Of a stretch of DNA of 64,000 nt, positions 13,147 through 23,900 are shown piece by piece. The notes under the pieces were generated by a model, which searched no databases, was not told the origin of the DNA, and worked only from the letters and a program-made list of their open reading frames with translations. How positions within the stretch are numbered: the stretch's first letter is position 1; each line of letters opens with the position of its first letter. The DNA comes from Neurospora tetrasperma FGSC 2508. Its lineage: Eukaryota > Ascomycota > Sordariomycetes > Sordariales > Sordariaceae. The stretch covers positions 3,909,099-3,973,098 of the forward strand of contig NW_009799100.1 in NCBI RefSeq assembly GCF_000213175.1. The letters run 5' to 3'. The translations under genes and the position numbers were made by a program.

Positions 13147-13250
13147 GAAGTGTCCTCTACCTTCTCGCTGGTCGCCGATGCGGTAGGATGCCGTTGGCGG
13201 ACATCACTGTTGAGCCTGACGGCAGAGGGATCTGCTGCTGAGGAGCTCAT
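10146..13250 (-). CDS. chol-1: Phosphatidylethanolamine N-methyltransferase (CHO2 type)
   Basis: Four exons on the minus strand: 13250-13052, 12964-12365, 12309-10277 and 10211-10146, giving 965 residues. The protein makes the first methylation of phosphatidylethanolamine in the phosphatidylcholine pathway, using S-adenosylmethionine in the ER membrane. The order fits CHO2: a hydrophilic N-terminus with a poly-Gln run, then two tandem multi-pass methyltransferase units. The first unit contains [18 protein letters not shown], typical of these enzymes; the second has the related [15 protein letters not shown] soluble C-terminal domain of about 400 residues follows. The last small exon is supported by its fit to the CHO2 ending (KEVL joined to APFSMS) and a clean GTATGT donor. 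In N. crassa chol-1 mutants need choline and show an altered conidiation rhythm (from memory). Family certain; symbol from family plus gene order. Confidence 0.93.
13117..13146 (-). repeat. CAG/CTG trinucleotide run coding poly-Gln in chol-1 exon 1
   Basis: Mostly CTG on the + strand, read on the minus strand as Gln codons with one Lys interruption, in the hydrophilic N-terminus before the first membrane segment. Such runs are common in Neurospora proteins and are likely to vary in length between strains. Confidence 0.85.
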
Positions 13251-16050
13251 TTTGGGTCACGGTGTTGAAAACCGGATTGACGTGTAGATTTGTTAAAAGC
13301 GTCGAGCTTGTGTAACTTATTGAACATCCCAAGAGGGAAACGGGAACGGGAACGGCGAAATCGGATCAACGGCGGTCTTGTACTCAATTGGGTCGCCTGA
13401 ATTCTTGGGCGCTGAAGCGCGACCACCACAAGGAATCCCCGACAATGACTCCGAAAAGTTCAGGAAAGTGCCAAGCTTTGTTGTTGGTTATCCGACTGGT
13501 ACTTTGCTCAATGATACAACGATGAGACAACCAAACAAGGCAAGGGGCGGGATGACAAAAAACGGACTGGCCAGAACAGAAATGGTTTTCCTTTCTTTAT
13601 TGACTTTTCTATGTTGTTGCTTTCTGGAGACGACGTCACGAAGACAATCAACTTAACTGAAGCATAAGTAAGGCAGATAGATGGATAAAGAAAGTGTCGG
13701 GAAATGTCACGTCAGTCACTCCTCACGAATACCGTCGACGAGACAAATGAACAGGGTGGGAAGCCCATCTTCACATGCAATTCATGGTGCTTCTCAAGTC
13801 AACAAACTCATGTGGGTTCAGGGAAGATCCTTGTCTTGCTGGAGTGTCGATGCCCCTCTTTTCTCTCGTGCTCCCCTCCTCTGTGACTTCTTCACCAACA
13901 ACCGCTCGCGGCTCTTCCGGGAAACGGGGGATCGCCCACTCGGGAAACAGGACACTGGACACGGTATGCGCAATGCGCGGAGACCCGAAGGCGTGCAGTC
14001 AGTTGTTGAGCGATCCCGGGCTTGTGTCTTTGCAATTGGATGATAGAGCCGAGCGCGCGTTGTCCAGAGGATTCGGGAAGCATCTCTATGGCGGTGCAAA
14101 ACTGGAGAACTGCAGATATAAAAAGCCTATGTAGTGTAAATACGGCCTGGAACCCGCTCATTGTGCGGAGAGAGAATCCGGTCTTCGCCTCTTTAGAAAA
14201 TCCACCAGGAGCTAGGTTGTATTGGAAAGGAAGGAGGAGGGGAAGGTGAGGGTGAATATGATAGTTTCCATGCCCGGTTTGAGGCTGGAAAATCGGACCT
14301 GGAGATGACAACCAGCTGCCAATACGCAATTGTCGATACGCTAACCTACACACCATTGACGCCCTAACGTCTTGGTGTATCTGGGATCAGTATCTGTTAG
14401 TATTAGCTCACATGATTGGCTGGTGAAGCTGTGGAACGCCATTGATATTACTAACAGAACGTCATCAAAGTGACGAGCTTTCCCATATCTTTGTTACAGT
14501 GTAGCATGTATGCCCCTCCATACTCTCTTCAGTCTTCACATTCAGGTTCCACCTCAACAACTTTCGAAACAACCGGGGGAGGACTACACTACGTCAGTCT
14601 GCCATCGTCAGACATCGCCGACATCTTTAGTTGAAGTGTCTTCATCACAGATGTTTTCCCATCCATTTCTCTCTGCACTACGGCCTTGGGACCCGACCGA
14701 AGCTGTATGCGCAAGAGGGCCAATGGTGATGCATGGTGCCTGGCGATCCTCGATTTTATGGCAAGAACGCGTCTTCTGGGACGGGTCGAGGGAACCAGTC
14801 GACATGATTCTTTGACCACCACAACCACATGCAGATATAGAATTTGATTGAGTTTTCATGCCCACCGCCTATCAAGCGATAGACATATCTTCTGAACTTC
14901 AAGCAACGGCCTCCAGAGTGTGACAACAGTCACTCTGCGCCAAAGGGGACCAGGACGCCAAGATATCGCATGAATTCAGAATCGTCCAGGTAGTATCGAA
15001 GTAACAACCTCACTACACATTCAAGTATATATACACTCAGTTGGGTGGTTCTTTCCCAACTCTTGAACTTCCCACTCCTCTCTCTCTCTCTCTCGCAGTG
15101 TCCTTGTCCATCATGATGCTCTCCCGTCTAAGTGATCCCTTCAGCTCCAGCTCCAACGCGCCGAAATTTCCTATACCTCACGCAAGCGGGCAACCCTAGC
15201 GCGTGCCAACAGAGTCGAAAGCAGCCGCTCATTTCAAGCAAGCGCGGAGCCACTTGGGGTTGGCGGTGGAGCTAGATTGGGGATAGGTTAGGGGAGTGCC
15301 GTAGATTTTTCCTTGTCGACATCTTCCAAGACTTCATGATTTATGAGGGCAGGGCGGAGGGATGAATGACTTTTACGGTAATGAGATAAATGAGACAGGA
15401 AGATGAAGAGGATGAAGGGACGTGTCGGCTGCTTTGAGAGAGCTCAGGAACTTACGGTCTTTGCGATTGGTGGGTTGAGTTGATGATGGGACACCATGAC
15501 GGATTCTGTCACCAAATAATATAATGTTTGATGCCGGGGACGTTCAGCTGGATAGATAGATGCACTGATAATGATTCAAGAGTTCAGACAGGCTGTCAGC
15601 TGTTTTTAACACTGGCATGCGCTCTGAATCAACAAGAAGACCACACTGTATTCTGAAAAGCTTCGTTGCGTTTTGGGCTACTGTAGTCCGGGCATGTTGC
15701 CAGTCTATTTCACCGACCTTGTTCAACCTGGAGTTAGCCCGTCATCCATGTAACAAAAGCCAACTATAACCACCTGGCCACCCTGGCCCGATATGCTTAA
15801 AAGGTGGAAAAAATCTCTCGAACATGACAAATTTTGCCGCTTGTTCCCCATTAGTATGAACTCCCACAGCAAGAAGAGACAGGAACCAGATCAAGTAATA
15901 GTAGTATCAAGGAGTCCTTTCCCATTTTGATGACGCACTTCCTTGTGCAGACCGCATTAGGATCCATAACGACGCTGCTTCTTCCCTTGTTCCTCTAACC
16001 CCTTCCTCCCTCTCCTCCGCCTCCTCGTCCGTCTAGAAGACCCATTACGT
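13251..16050. other. Intergenic region between chol-1 promoter and eIF3g 3' end
   Basis: This 2.8-kb stretch contains the chol-1 upstream region at its left end and the eIF3g 3' UTR at its right end. No protein gene is recognisable. A promoter-like array lies at 15025-15110 on the + strand: a TATATATA element, a pyrimidine tract ending in a CT run, then a 28-codon ORF from 15113. One copy of the recurring 9-mer TGTAGTGTA sits at 14130. Confidence 0.55.
15077..15094. repeat. (CT)n microsatellite
   Basis: An uninterrupted CT dinucleotide run within a longer pyrimidine tract, followed by CGCAG. It lies about 50 bp downstream of a TATATATA element, where a Neurospora transcription start could be. 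Confidence 0.8.
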
Positions 16051-17293
16051 TTACGCAGCCTTCTTCGCGAACTCAACCCTAAGGATCAAATGCCTGAAAC
16101 CGAAACCGTCCATCTTGGCGCAAGCCTTGACAGCGTCGCTGCGATCCGCGAAACTGATGAAGGCGAAGCCCTTGGCAAGACCCGTATCGCGATCCTTGGC
16201 AAGGAAGACACGAGTGACGCGACCGAACCGCTCGAACATATCGCGAAGCTCTTGTTCCTCGGCCATCTCGGAGACCTAAGTGTAGAAAACATGTTAGCAT
16301 GAATCAGTCCCGTCATAATAACCCCTCTTTAGGAGCAGAACAGGACAGCTTTTGCAAGTCTGCCGCCTACTCCCTCTTTCCCTTTTCCTTCTGCTTCTTC
16401 TTCTTCTTCTTCTCCTCCTCCTCTTCCTCCTCCTCCTCGTCCTCCTTGGGGAAACCAGGGGCAAACGTACGTTGGTAACTCTGAGAGTGGCGAGATCGTC
16501 GCGCTCGCCGTACTTGCCGCCCATCCTCTCTCCAGCAGCCGCGGCCCCACCGGCACCACGCAGCGCAGGTGGCACATACGAGCCCTTCTTGCCCGCGCCC
16601 GCCGCACCCTGGGAAGCGGCAGCAGCCTCGTCAGCAGCACTGGCGGCGACGTCGGCGGCAGCGCCGGCCTCGCCAATGGGGGCCATGGTGTCCTTGTAGG
16701 GACAGCGGGCGGTGAAATGCTCGCCGTTGCAAATACGGCACTTGACCTTCTTGTCCTTCAACTTGTCCTTCATGGCCTGGGCGTTGGGGTCCTTGCTCTC
16801 GTCCTTGGCGTCCTGGCGCCAGTTGAAGGAAGGCTTGAAGATGATGTTCTCGCCGACCGAGGTGGTGTCGGGGGCCGGGCCGGCGCCGTCCTTGACGCTG
16901 AGGCCGAACTTGGTCCACGACTTGCGCTCAGCGACGCGGGGGTTGACAACCTCACGGTGGGTGATGTAGCGGATGCGTCGTGTGGTCTTGACCTTCTGGC
17001 CGTTGTCGTTCAGGCGGTACTCGATGATGGTCGTGCTGCCATCCTTGTTGGTGATCTTCTGAGGGGGCGGGAGTTCGGTGGAGGTCTCCTCGAGCTCGTC
17101 ATCGTCGGCCCAGTCGTGCCTGAATGGTCCCGAACTATGTTAGACTCTTACTCTCCGAGAAATCAAATGCATACGTGTTGGGTTGTGAAGCACGCCGGGA
17201 AAGGCAATCGGGGGAATCGGGGGCGTGGATGCGGACGGGCGATTGCTGTCGAGGCAAGCGGAGGAGTACTGACTTCTGTTGAACGGCAGCCAT
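16051..17293 (-). CDS. tif-35: Translation initiation factor eIF3 subunit G (Tif35)
   Basis: Three exons: 17293-17274, 17119-16471 and 16275-16051, giving 297 residues. eIF3g is an RNA-binding subunit of the eIF3 complex on the 40S ribosome and helps scanning and reinitiation. Family marks are the HDWADDDE start, the zinc-knuckle motif C-x2-C-x3-H-x4-C ([13 protein letters not shown]), an Ala/Gly-rich linker with SYVPPALRG, and a C-terminal RRM with GFAFISF as RNP1. The RRM is split by the second intron inside its first strand (LRVTN joined to VSEMAEE). The first exon is only 20 nt of coding sequence; its donor (GTCAGT) is weaker than usual, so the residues right after position 6 are the least certain part. 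Intron 2 is purine-rich on the coding strand and open in frame. Confidence 0.94.
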
Positions 17294-18548
17294 CTTGACA
17301 GTATGTGGTTGTTTTAATTCCGCAGGTTCGGCTCGTCTGGTGATGGGTGCGGTGGATGACAGAAATGGCCGTGGGTTGTCGTTGCGATGGGTTGACGTTG
17401 CGCTGGTTTGGCGGCGATTTTTGGTGGGGCTCAAGTTTGAAAAGCCAGGCCAGTTTTCCCCCCCAATTTTTGGAGGTGGGAATTTTTGGATATTTGAGTG
17501 TGGGGCAAAAATTGTCTTGCTGACTCGGCTTTCACTCAGGAAATCAGCCCTGTTTGGCAGCTAATGGTGCTCTATTCTACGTACAATATCAAGACAGCAG
17601 ATTCACACATGACAGCCAATACGGCTCCCTACAGACGAAGCTTCGTTCTTTGACAAAGCAGGACTGGTCGCATCCAGACGTATACGTTGAGGTGTTTTGC
17701 CCCTTCTTTCATTATCCGCTTTGGGTTGCTTCCACTTTGCATCCATTAGTGGGGGCATCACAGGCATCACAACCCTAACCCGAACGTTGCTCCTCCAGGC
17801 CTCCAGGGGCAGGGCGCGGCGCCGCAACATGGAGCTACTGTAGCTGAACTCTCTCGACACCAGGACATGTGTGTACCTTTGTTTGCAAGTTGATGGTTGG
17901 CACCGAGTTTGAGAGTTTGAACTCGATTCAGATTTCTCCAAGCATCCATATCTGATCGCACTAAACTCACTACTATCTAAGTTGGCCACGGAGCCTGCCG
18001 GGCACCAGCTTTCTTCTGACTCTGTGACCCCCCTCCTCCGATTGAGAATCGAAAACCACCCCGCCCTTCATGCCCACCACACTCACCTCCTCAATTAATC
18101 ACCTACATACGCAGTAGGTACCCCAACATTACATAATACAAGGTATATGGCAAAAAGACAAATCCCGCACCAAATCGACCTGACAAAGGAGATCGTTCAC
18201 ACGTTACGTTCCGGACGTCGCCGGTGGTATAAATGTACCCTCATCACCTGGGTATCCAGTGTCTTGCTTCCTGCACCCTTATTCCATCCATCTAACCGGT
18301 ATCTTGCTTTTCGACTGAACCCGACCTTGACAAAAGAGAGACAAAGGAAATGAATGATGACGGAATCAATCAGCGGTTCGATGACGGTTCATCTCTATCA
18401 GTTGAATCCCCAGGCGCCCTTTGCTCTGCAAGTATTCGTCGCTGAAAGATACTCGGAAGCTTCAGTGGTCGTGTTGCCTAGACGTCCAGAAATGGCGATG
18501 CATTGAATGATGGTACGGCGCCAGATACGAGTAAATGCAAATCACAGC
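17294..18548. other. eIF3g promoter and PH-protein 3' UTR
   Basis: Both neighbours are on the minus strand, so this 1.25 kb holds the upstream region of eIF3g and the 3' end of the PH-domain gene. Open frames here are short and show no domain. No RNA gene was recognised. Confidence 0.6.
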
Positions 18549-20900
18549 TCAAGGTGAATATGCTGAGTGACAGACTTGAAGTGACGATTTTCTCGGGATT
18601 GGAGGAAGGGCACGATTCGGCGGGGGAGCAGGCGGGGGACCTTCCGCCAGCTGTGTCTTATTCCGTCGCGAACCCAAGCCGTTGGCAACCGACATCGACC
18701 TAAAATGTGGCGCTGGTCTCGACCCCTGCTTCGAAAGTGAAGTTGAAGATATCTGGGGAAGGTCGCCGAGATCGTCACCGAGGTCACTCAGATCAAGGAA
18801 ACTGCGATCAGGTTCGCTTGACCTTTCTGACAGCTGAGACTGCAGACTGAATCTTCTATCGGCGCGCTTCGATGGGCTGCCTGGGTAATCGCCGATGGAT
18901 GGAGTGGATCTGAGCATGTCTTGGAAAGCCACTGATGACGGAGGAGCATAACCTGACCTCTTTTCAGGGCTACCATGTGTGACAGGTTGCGTGGGAGAGA
19001 GATTCTCCCAGTCCTCGCCGCTATCACAACGTTGCTTGGTTGCGTCCGGCAATCCCCAAGACGAGAAAAGGGACTCCGGTTCCGGTGCTGTTTCATCGGC
19101 TACTTCGATTGAAACACCATTCCTATCAAGCGACGGCGATTCAGGCGACGGTTGATCCACCACAAAAGAGAGCGGGCGTGAGTTGAGGCATAGAGCCGAG
19201 GGCGGGGGTCTCCGTGAACCGCCGCGCATCTGACAAGGTAGCGGAGGGGGTGGAGAAGATGGTTCACCTTCCTCTTCCGGGAGGGATTTTGTTGACCTAG
19301 CGAGCGAATAACGCTGACTGGATCGTTTGCTAGAGCTCGAAGGGCTGCTGGGATCGAAATTCCACGTACTCAAACTCGAGAGAGGATGAGAGGCGGCGAG
19401 ACGCATTTCGAGGAGATGATTCGACGTCTGCAGAGACTGTCTTCTGTCACTGATCGCTGCTGCATTCGGTCTTGGTCGCGGTCGGGGTTGGTCATCAAGG
19501 GCGGTGAGCTCTGGAATAGAGTCCTGAAGGCTTGCAAAAGAATCGTGAATAGGCGAACATGCTGGTGATGACCCAGCTGACGTGAGGGCTGTACGCTGAC
19601 CGGACGACAGATATGAAAACCGCTGAGTACTATCCCTAAGTCCGTCGAGCTGTCTGCCATCATGGGAGATTACGCTAGCGGTGGACGCAGCCTCGTCAAA
19701 GGACTGACCTCGTTCAGTGAAGTCCATATTGATATCCAGATTCGAGGTGCTTTGGCGTCCATCCCACGCATCACCAGCCATGGCCCCGACGTAATCATCA
19801 ACTACCAAAGTTCTTTGGCTCGTCTGGCTTCGAAGCTCTGACGCCTCATTGTCGAAATGTGTGTTTCCTGTCTCCGAGACCTTCTTCTTTCCTCCGAGGC
19901 CTTCAATTTCGCGTCTAAGCGTGGCCAACCAACTTTCCATATCGGCCGCGTTCTCGAATACCATCAAAAGGTTGGAGGCCTGCCTTTTGTCACCTCGAAA
20001 AGGCAGTCGGGCAAGCAATGAGCTGGCGTGAGATGCTGGGGCGGCAAAGTCCGAATCGGCTGTGGCGGTTATCTGCAATACCCAGTGACGTCCTGGAATA
20101 ACATCGCTCACAAAGGCAGCTGAGTCCTTTCCGAGCGGCAAGATCTTCTCCGGCAGACGGTCCAAGGGCCCATCCCCAGTGTACTGGAGCAAGTATCCCG
20201 AAATAAGCACGAAAAACTTGGTCGTCCAGTCTAACTTGAGGGCAACCGATCCAGAGGTATTGCGGCGGTGTTTCCTCTTCCCTCTCTCGGACCTGTCCGC
20301 TCCTGCTGTCGACGGAGCTGCCCCATCTGCGGCTGTTGTTGAGCTTGATCCGAAAGCGTCGCTAATCGAGAAGATGCCCTTGTGTTGATGCAGCCTGAGT
20401 ATAGCCTCAGCTGAAGCGGTACAGGCAGGAAGACGGGCTTGCTTGATGGCCTGGGGATAAACTTGGCAAAGGGTTGGTGGATCCCAAGCAGCCAGGGATC
20501 CCCTTGATGCTCTAGGCGATGCGTGCCCACGCACTGCACTTGCTGATTTCTTGTGTTTCAAAGTTTGGGCCGGGAAGGTAGATGCGAGAGGAGACCCGGC
20601 CGCGGACCCGGATAACGTCACGTCGGACCGCTGGGCTTGGCCATTATCGTGATGCAGTCCATAGGGCCAGTGGCTGACACTGGCAATGGAGGCGCGCAGA
20701 CCTCCGGACCTCGTTGGCGTATCTCTGGGAGCGACAGTCGACATTCGTTCGGCTTCGGTAGCTGATCTGTTTCTGTGAAACAAGTTCCTCAACCCAAGCT
20801 TCGAGTCCCTCTTATTTAACCTGCCAGCCTCCTGTCGCGAGGGTGCCCCTTCGACTTCCTCCCCTTGGTCATGATGATGATAATGATGTGGCTCAGACAT
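18549..20900 (-). CDS. PH-domain protein with long disordered regions
   Basis: A single open frame gives 783 residues from the ATG at 20900, which has a good context (GCC before ATG). The frame stays open 33 bases further upstream, but without an ATG. A pleckstrin-homology domain is visible at roughly residues 215-340: it starts near LDWTTKFFVLISGYLLQY, and the closing helix has the typical Trp in MESWLATLRREIEGL. The rest is Ser/Pro-rich and low in complexity; near the C-terminus are proline motifs (PPPAPPPNRALPPIPRKSS) like SH3 ligands. This suggests a membrane-associated, cortical or signalling adaptor, but I cannot name a family member. Upstream there is a possible 5' UTR intron (GTGAGT near 21000, AG near 20940). 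Confidence 0.85.
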   Translation of the reverse strand: MSEPHHYHHHDQGEEVEGAPSRQEAGRLNKRDSKLGLRNLFHRNRSATEAERMSTVAPRDTPTRSGGLRASIASVSHWPYGLHHDNGQAQRSDVTLSGSAAGSPLASTFPAQTLKHKKSASAVRGHASPRASRGSLAAWDPPTLCQVYPQAIKQARLPACTASAEAILRLHQHKGIFSISDAFGSSSTTAADGAAPSTAGADRSERGKRKHRRNTSGSVALKLDWTTKFFVLISGYLLQYTGDGPLDRLPEKILPLGKDSAAFVSDVIPGRHWVLQITATADSDFAAPASHASSLLARLPFRGDKRQASNLLMVFENAADMESWLATLRREIEGLGGKKKVSETGNTHFDNEASELRSQTSQRTLVVDDYVGAMAGDAWDGRQSTSNLDINMDFTERGQSFDEAASTASVISHDGRQLDGLRDSTQRFSYLSSGQRTALTSAGSSPACSPIHDSFASLQDSIPELTALDDQPRPRPRPNAAAISDRRQSLQTSNHLLEMRLAASHPLSSLSTWNFDPSSPSSSSKRSSQRYSLARSTKSLPEEEGEPSSPPPPLPCQMRGGSRRPPPSALCLNSRPLSFVVDQPSPESPSLDRNGVSIEVADETAPEPESLFSSWGLPDATKQRCDSGEDWENLSPTQPVTHGSPEKRSGYAPPSSVAFQDMLRSTPSIGDYPGSPSKRADRRFSLQSQLSERSSEPDRSFLDLSDLGDDLGDLPQISSTSLSKQGSRPAPHFRSMSVANGLGSRRNKTQLAEGPPPAPPPNRALPPIPRKSSLQVCHSAYSP

Positions 20901-23900
20901 GGCTTCGGAGGGAGCCAACCCTGGCGGTGTCAAGTCCTGGATATGTGGTTCGGTATGCGGTGTCGATCAGGGCGCAAAAGTTCCTGGTTTTGGTACTCAC
21001 CGCCACACAAGAGACAGTACTCTGGCGCTGCGGTGATGTGATGGTAGTAGTTGAGAATAAAGAGAATGCGGGCTGGATATACCCATGCAGGGCGATGGGA
21101 GTCGATGGTTGTTGAATTCTTTTCTCTGTTGCTTGGAAAGAAAAAAAAAAACGAGTGCAAATTGCTGTGCGGTTGGGTGTGTAAATGGGAGAACCAAAAG
21201 GTCGGGTCGGAGAACGAATGACGGGGGATTGGGATCGGTCAGATTCAAAGAGGGTATGCAGCCGTGGTAGTAATAATAAACATGGAGATGTGCTGGATAC
21301 GACAATGAGAACCTGGACGGGCAGTGGAAATCCGGGGCGTCAAATCCAGGCGCGAGAAGATTTCCCAATCCTAAAAGCGGAAAGCCAAGACTAGGAATTA
21401 AGTGGGAAAAGTTTTGGTTTGTAAGTGTAGTTCGATGGGTGTCTATGGGCCGAAATGGGGCGGGACTTTTGTGTATGGATGGATCGTCTTCCAGGGAGGA
21501 GCGATAGCCTCATGGAACAAAAGCAAAATAAAAATAAATAAAAAAACAAAAAATAAAAAACAAAAAGAGCAAGTACGCTCGGTACGGTACCAGTTAGCAG
21601 GCAAGTAGAGCTGGCGACAGGCGTGTTCCCCGGCAATCATGCCCTTTGCAGCATTAGAGACTGCAGAAGCGAGAGTCAAGACTGGACAGGACGGACAAAT
21701 TGACGGAAATTGTATTTGACAGAACGGGCTCAAACAGCCAAATTATACGTCAGGGAGATCGGAACGACCAGCTCGGCGTGTGAGGGCCTGGAGTGAATCC
21801 CAGTTCGGAACGTGGGCGCGTGAGATCAACGAGGAGATTCGCGCCTCAGACGGCCGTTCAGTATATTAATTGAAAGATTCCTCCTGGGACCACAGGGAGA
21901 ACCACAGGGACTGACTAGTAGTGCTGCTATTCCAGGGCGTTTCGGGTATAAGCTAATTACCTTCAAGTACCTTAGGTTACCTTTTTTACACATGCAGACA
22001 GTCCAATGGCTTTTCCGTCTGGGATGTTGGATGGGTTCCAAATTCCACACTAATGGCCTGGGGGTCCATTCCCGCCATGTGCAACAATGCGAACGACACA
22101 GAACGACTCGACATTTCACTTCGGTCCCAGACATGCAGCCCGGGGATTGGCGCATTTGGTAGGCTGAAATGCGGGCCAGGGGTCCCGTCGTGATCGTGAC
22201 CTCCATCTCGGGAGTTCTGCCCAGCCAACAGCTACCCTGGCCGGTCGAGTTCCTCAGACACACAGTGCTCTAGAGACAGACAATGAACGGTAGGTAGGCG
22301 CTCTCTTGTCTCTGTCTCTGTCACTGTCTCTGTACAGCTCTGTCTTGTGAGCTGCTGTCCTCCCATTCTGGCTTGGGGCATTGGAAGCGTAAGGTACCTA
22401 GTTGTGTCTAATTTCAGCGCGCTAACAGGACGGGCCGTTAGGCGTTGAGATGACAGGATTGACAGGGCGCAAAGTGGAAGGACCGTTCGCAACTCATCCC
22501 GACCTCGAGGACCATACATAGAGGTCAGTACGTACATAACTTTGCGCACCCTTTACCCCGGAACCAAAACATGATAGGGTATAATATTGCATACTACGTA
22601 CACAACGTAAGGCAGCGTGAAGAATTTTCACAGCTGACATATTCTCATAATGCAGGCCAATCAAAGCCTTGCAGAAGAAAAGCAACGAGGGAGTCGTAAA
22701 CCATGACCACACGGTTCCATTGCCAAAACGTCTTCGGTTTTGGGAAATGGAAAGAGGAATAGCATTGTTCAAAGTGGAGCTGAAACCACTGATGGACAAG
22801 GGCAGGAGCGAGGAAGCCCCTGACACCCAGCGAGTGCGAGTGCGTGCAAAGGTGGCATTCAAGTGGATTCACGATTTTTTGACAGCGTGAATCCACGGCA
22901 CCCAATATGGATGTTACCGGCGTCGGTGCGCGCCTGCAATTATTCTGCCAGTTCTAGTGTACAAATACATGGTACCTCTACATAACTTGCTGTTTCGCGC
23001 AGGGCCAGGTCTCGCCCTACGGATCATCATGATATCGATCATCGTCCTCCAAAGTTGCAAGCTGGACACCTGAAGTGAATCGAACCCATTCTGAATACCT
23101 TCTGGGCATGCTCAAAACACCACGTTGGGCATCAGATCTGGCCCCCTGGTGATGAAGATCTACTGCTCCGTACACGTACACTATACCCCACCCACTTGAC
23201 ATAGGTGTTTGATGTGTCAGTCGGTCGAAGAAGCAAAAAAACGGCAGCTCGGCAACCGCCGAGTAACAGCCCCAGCCTGTTTTCTGGGCACGTCGTTCAC
23301 CAGATTAAATTTCATTTCCTGCCCTCCCGCTGCCCCCATGTCCACCTCACGTTCTCATCTGCGCTCAACGTGTCGCCCCACTCCCCATCATCACCACCGT
23401 CATCGCACAAAGAAAACATGTTGCGTCTGATGGAAACACGAGTTTCGGGTAACCACGTCTTAGTGAGGTTAGGGCTTGCGACGGCACCTTTTCCATCTCT
23501 AAAAGTCTTCACCCCCAGCCCTGGCTCGAATAACGAAAACCTCAGCGCAACCAATTTCACCACCACTACAACCGCTCATTACGCAAGCAAACATTAATCT
23601 TCACCTTAACACAATGCAGAATATCGGCTGAGGTGGTCAGAGATTGACAATGCTGTTCGCCATGTTTGCAAAAAGCATGGAACAATACGCAAAATAGACA
23701 CCAACTGAACTATCCGCTACATTGTTCGGATGAACAGCTTGCTGCTGAAAGTGAAAAGGGGGCCGTTGGTGATGGCAGTCGCATCCAGACCAACCATCAC
23801 CAACTCCAAACCACCGGTCCACCAACGCATCATCTTGCCAACACAAGCATCTTCCCAGTTGCAAGACAAAATTTCCGATTATTGAACGCTGTACCACCAA

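Noticed and set aside
18351-18446. ATGATGA ... CTGA spacing like a box C/D snoRNA (+ strand)
   Set aside because: No terminal stem pairs across the boxes, and it sits in the 3' UTR region of a minus-strand gene.
23030-23120. TTCGATT-like box that could mark a tRNA on the minus strand
   Set aside because: The flanking bases do not form a T stem, acceptor stem or anticodon arm.
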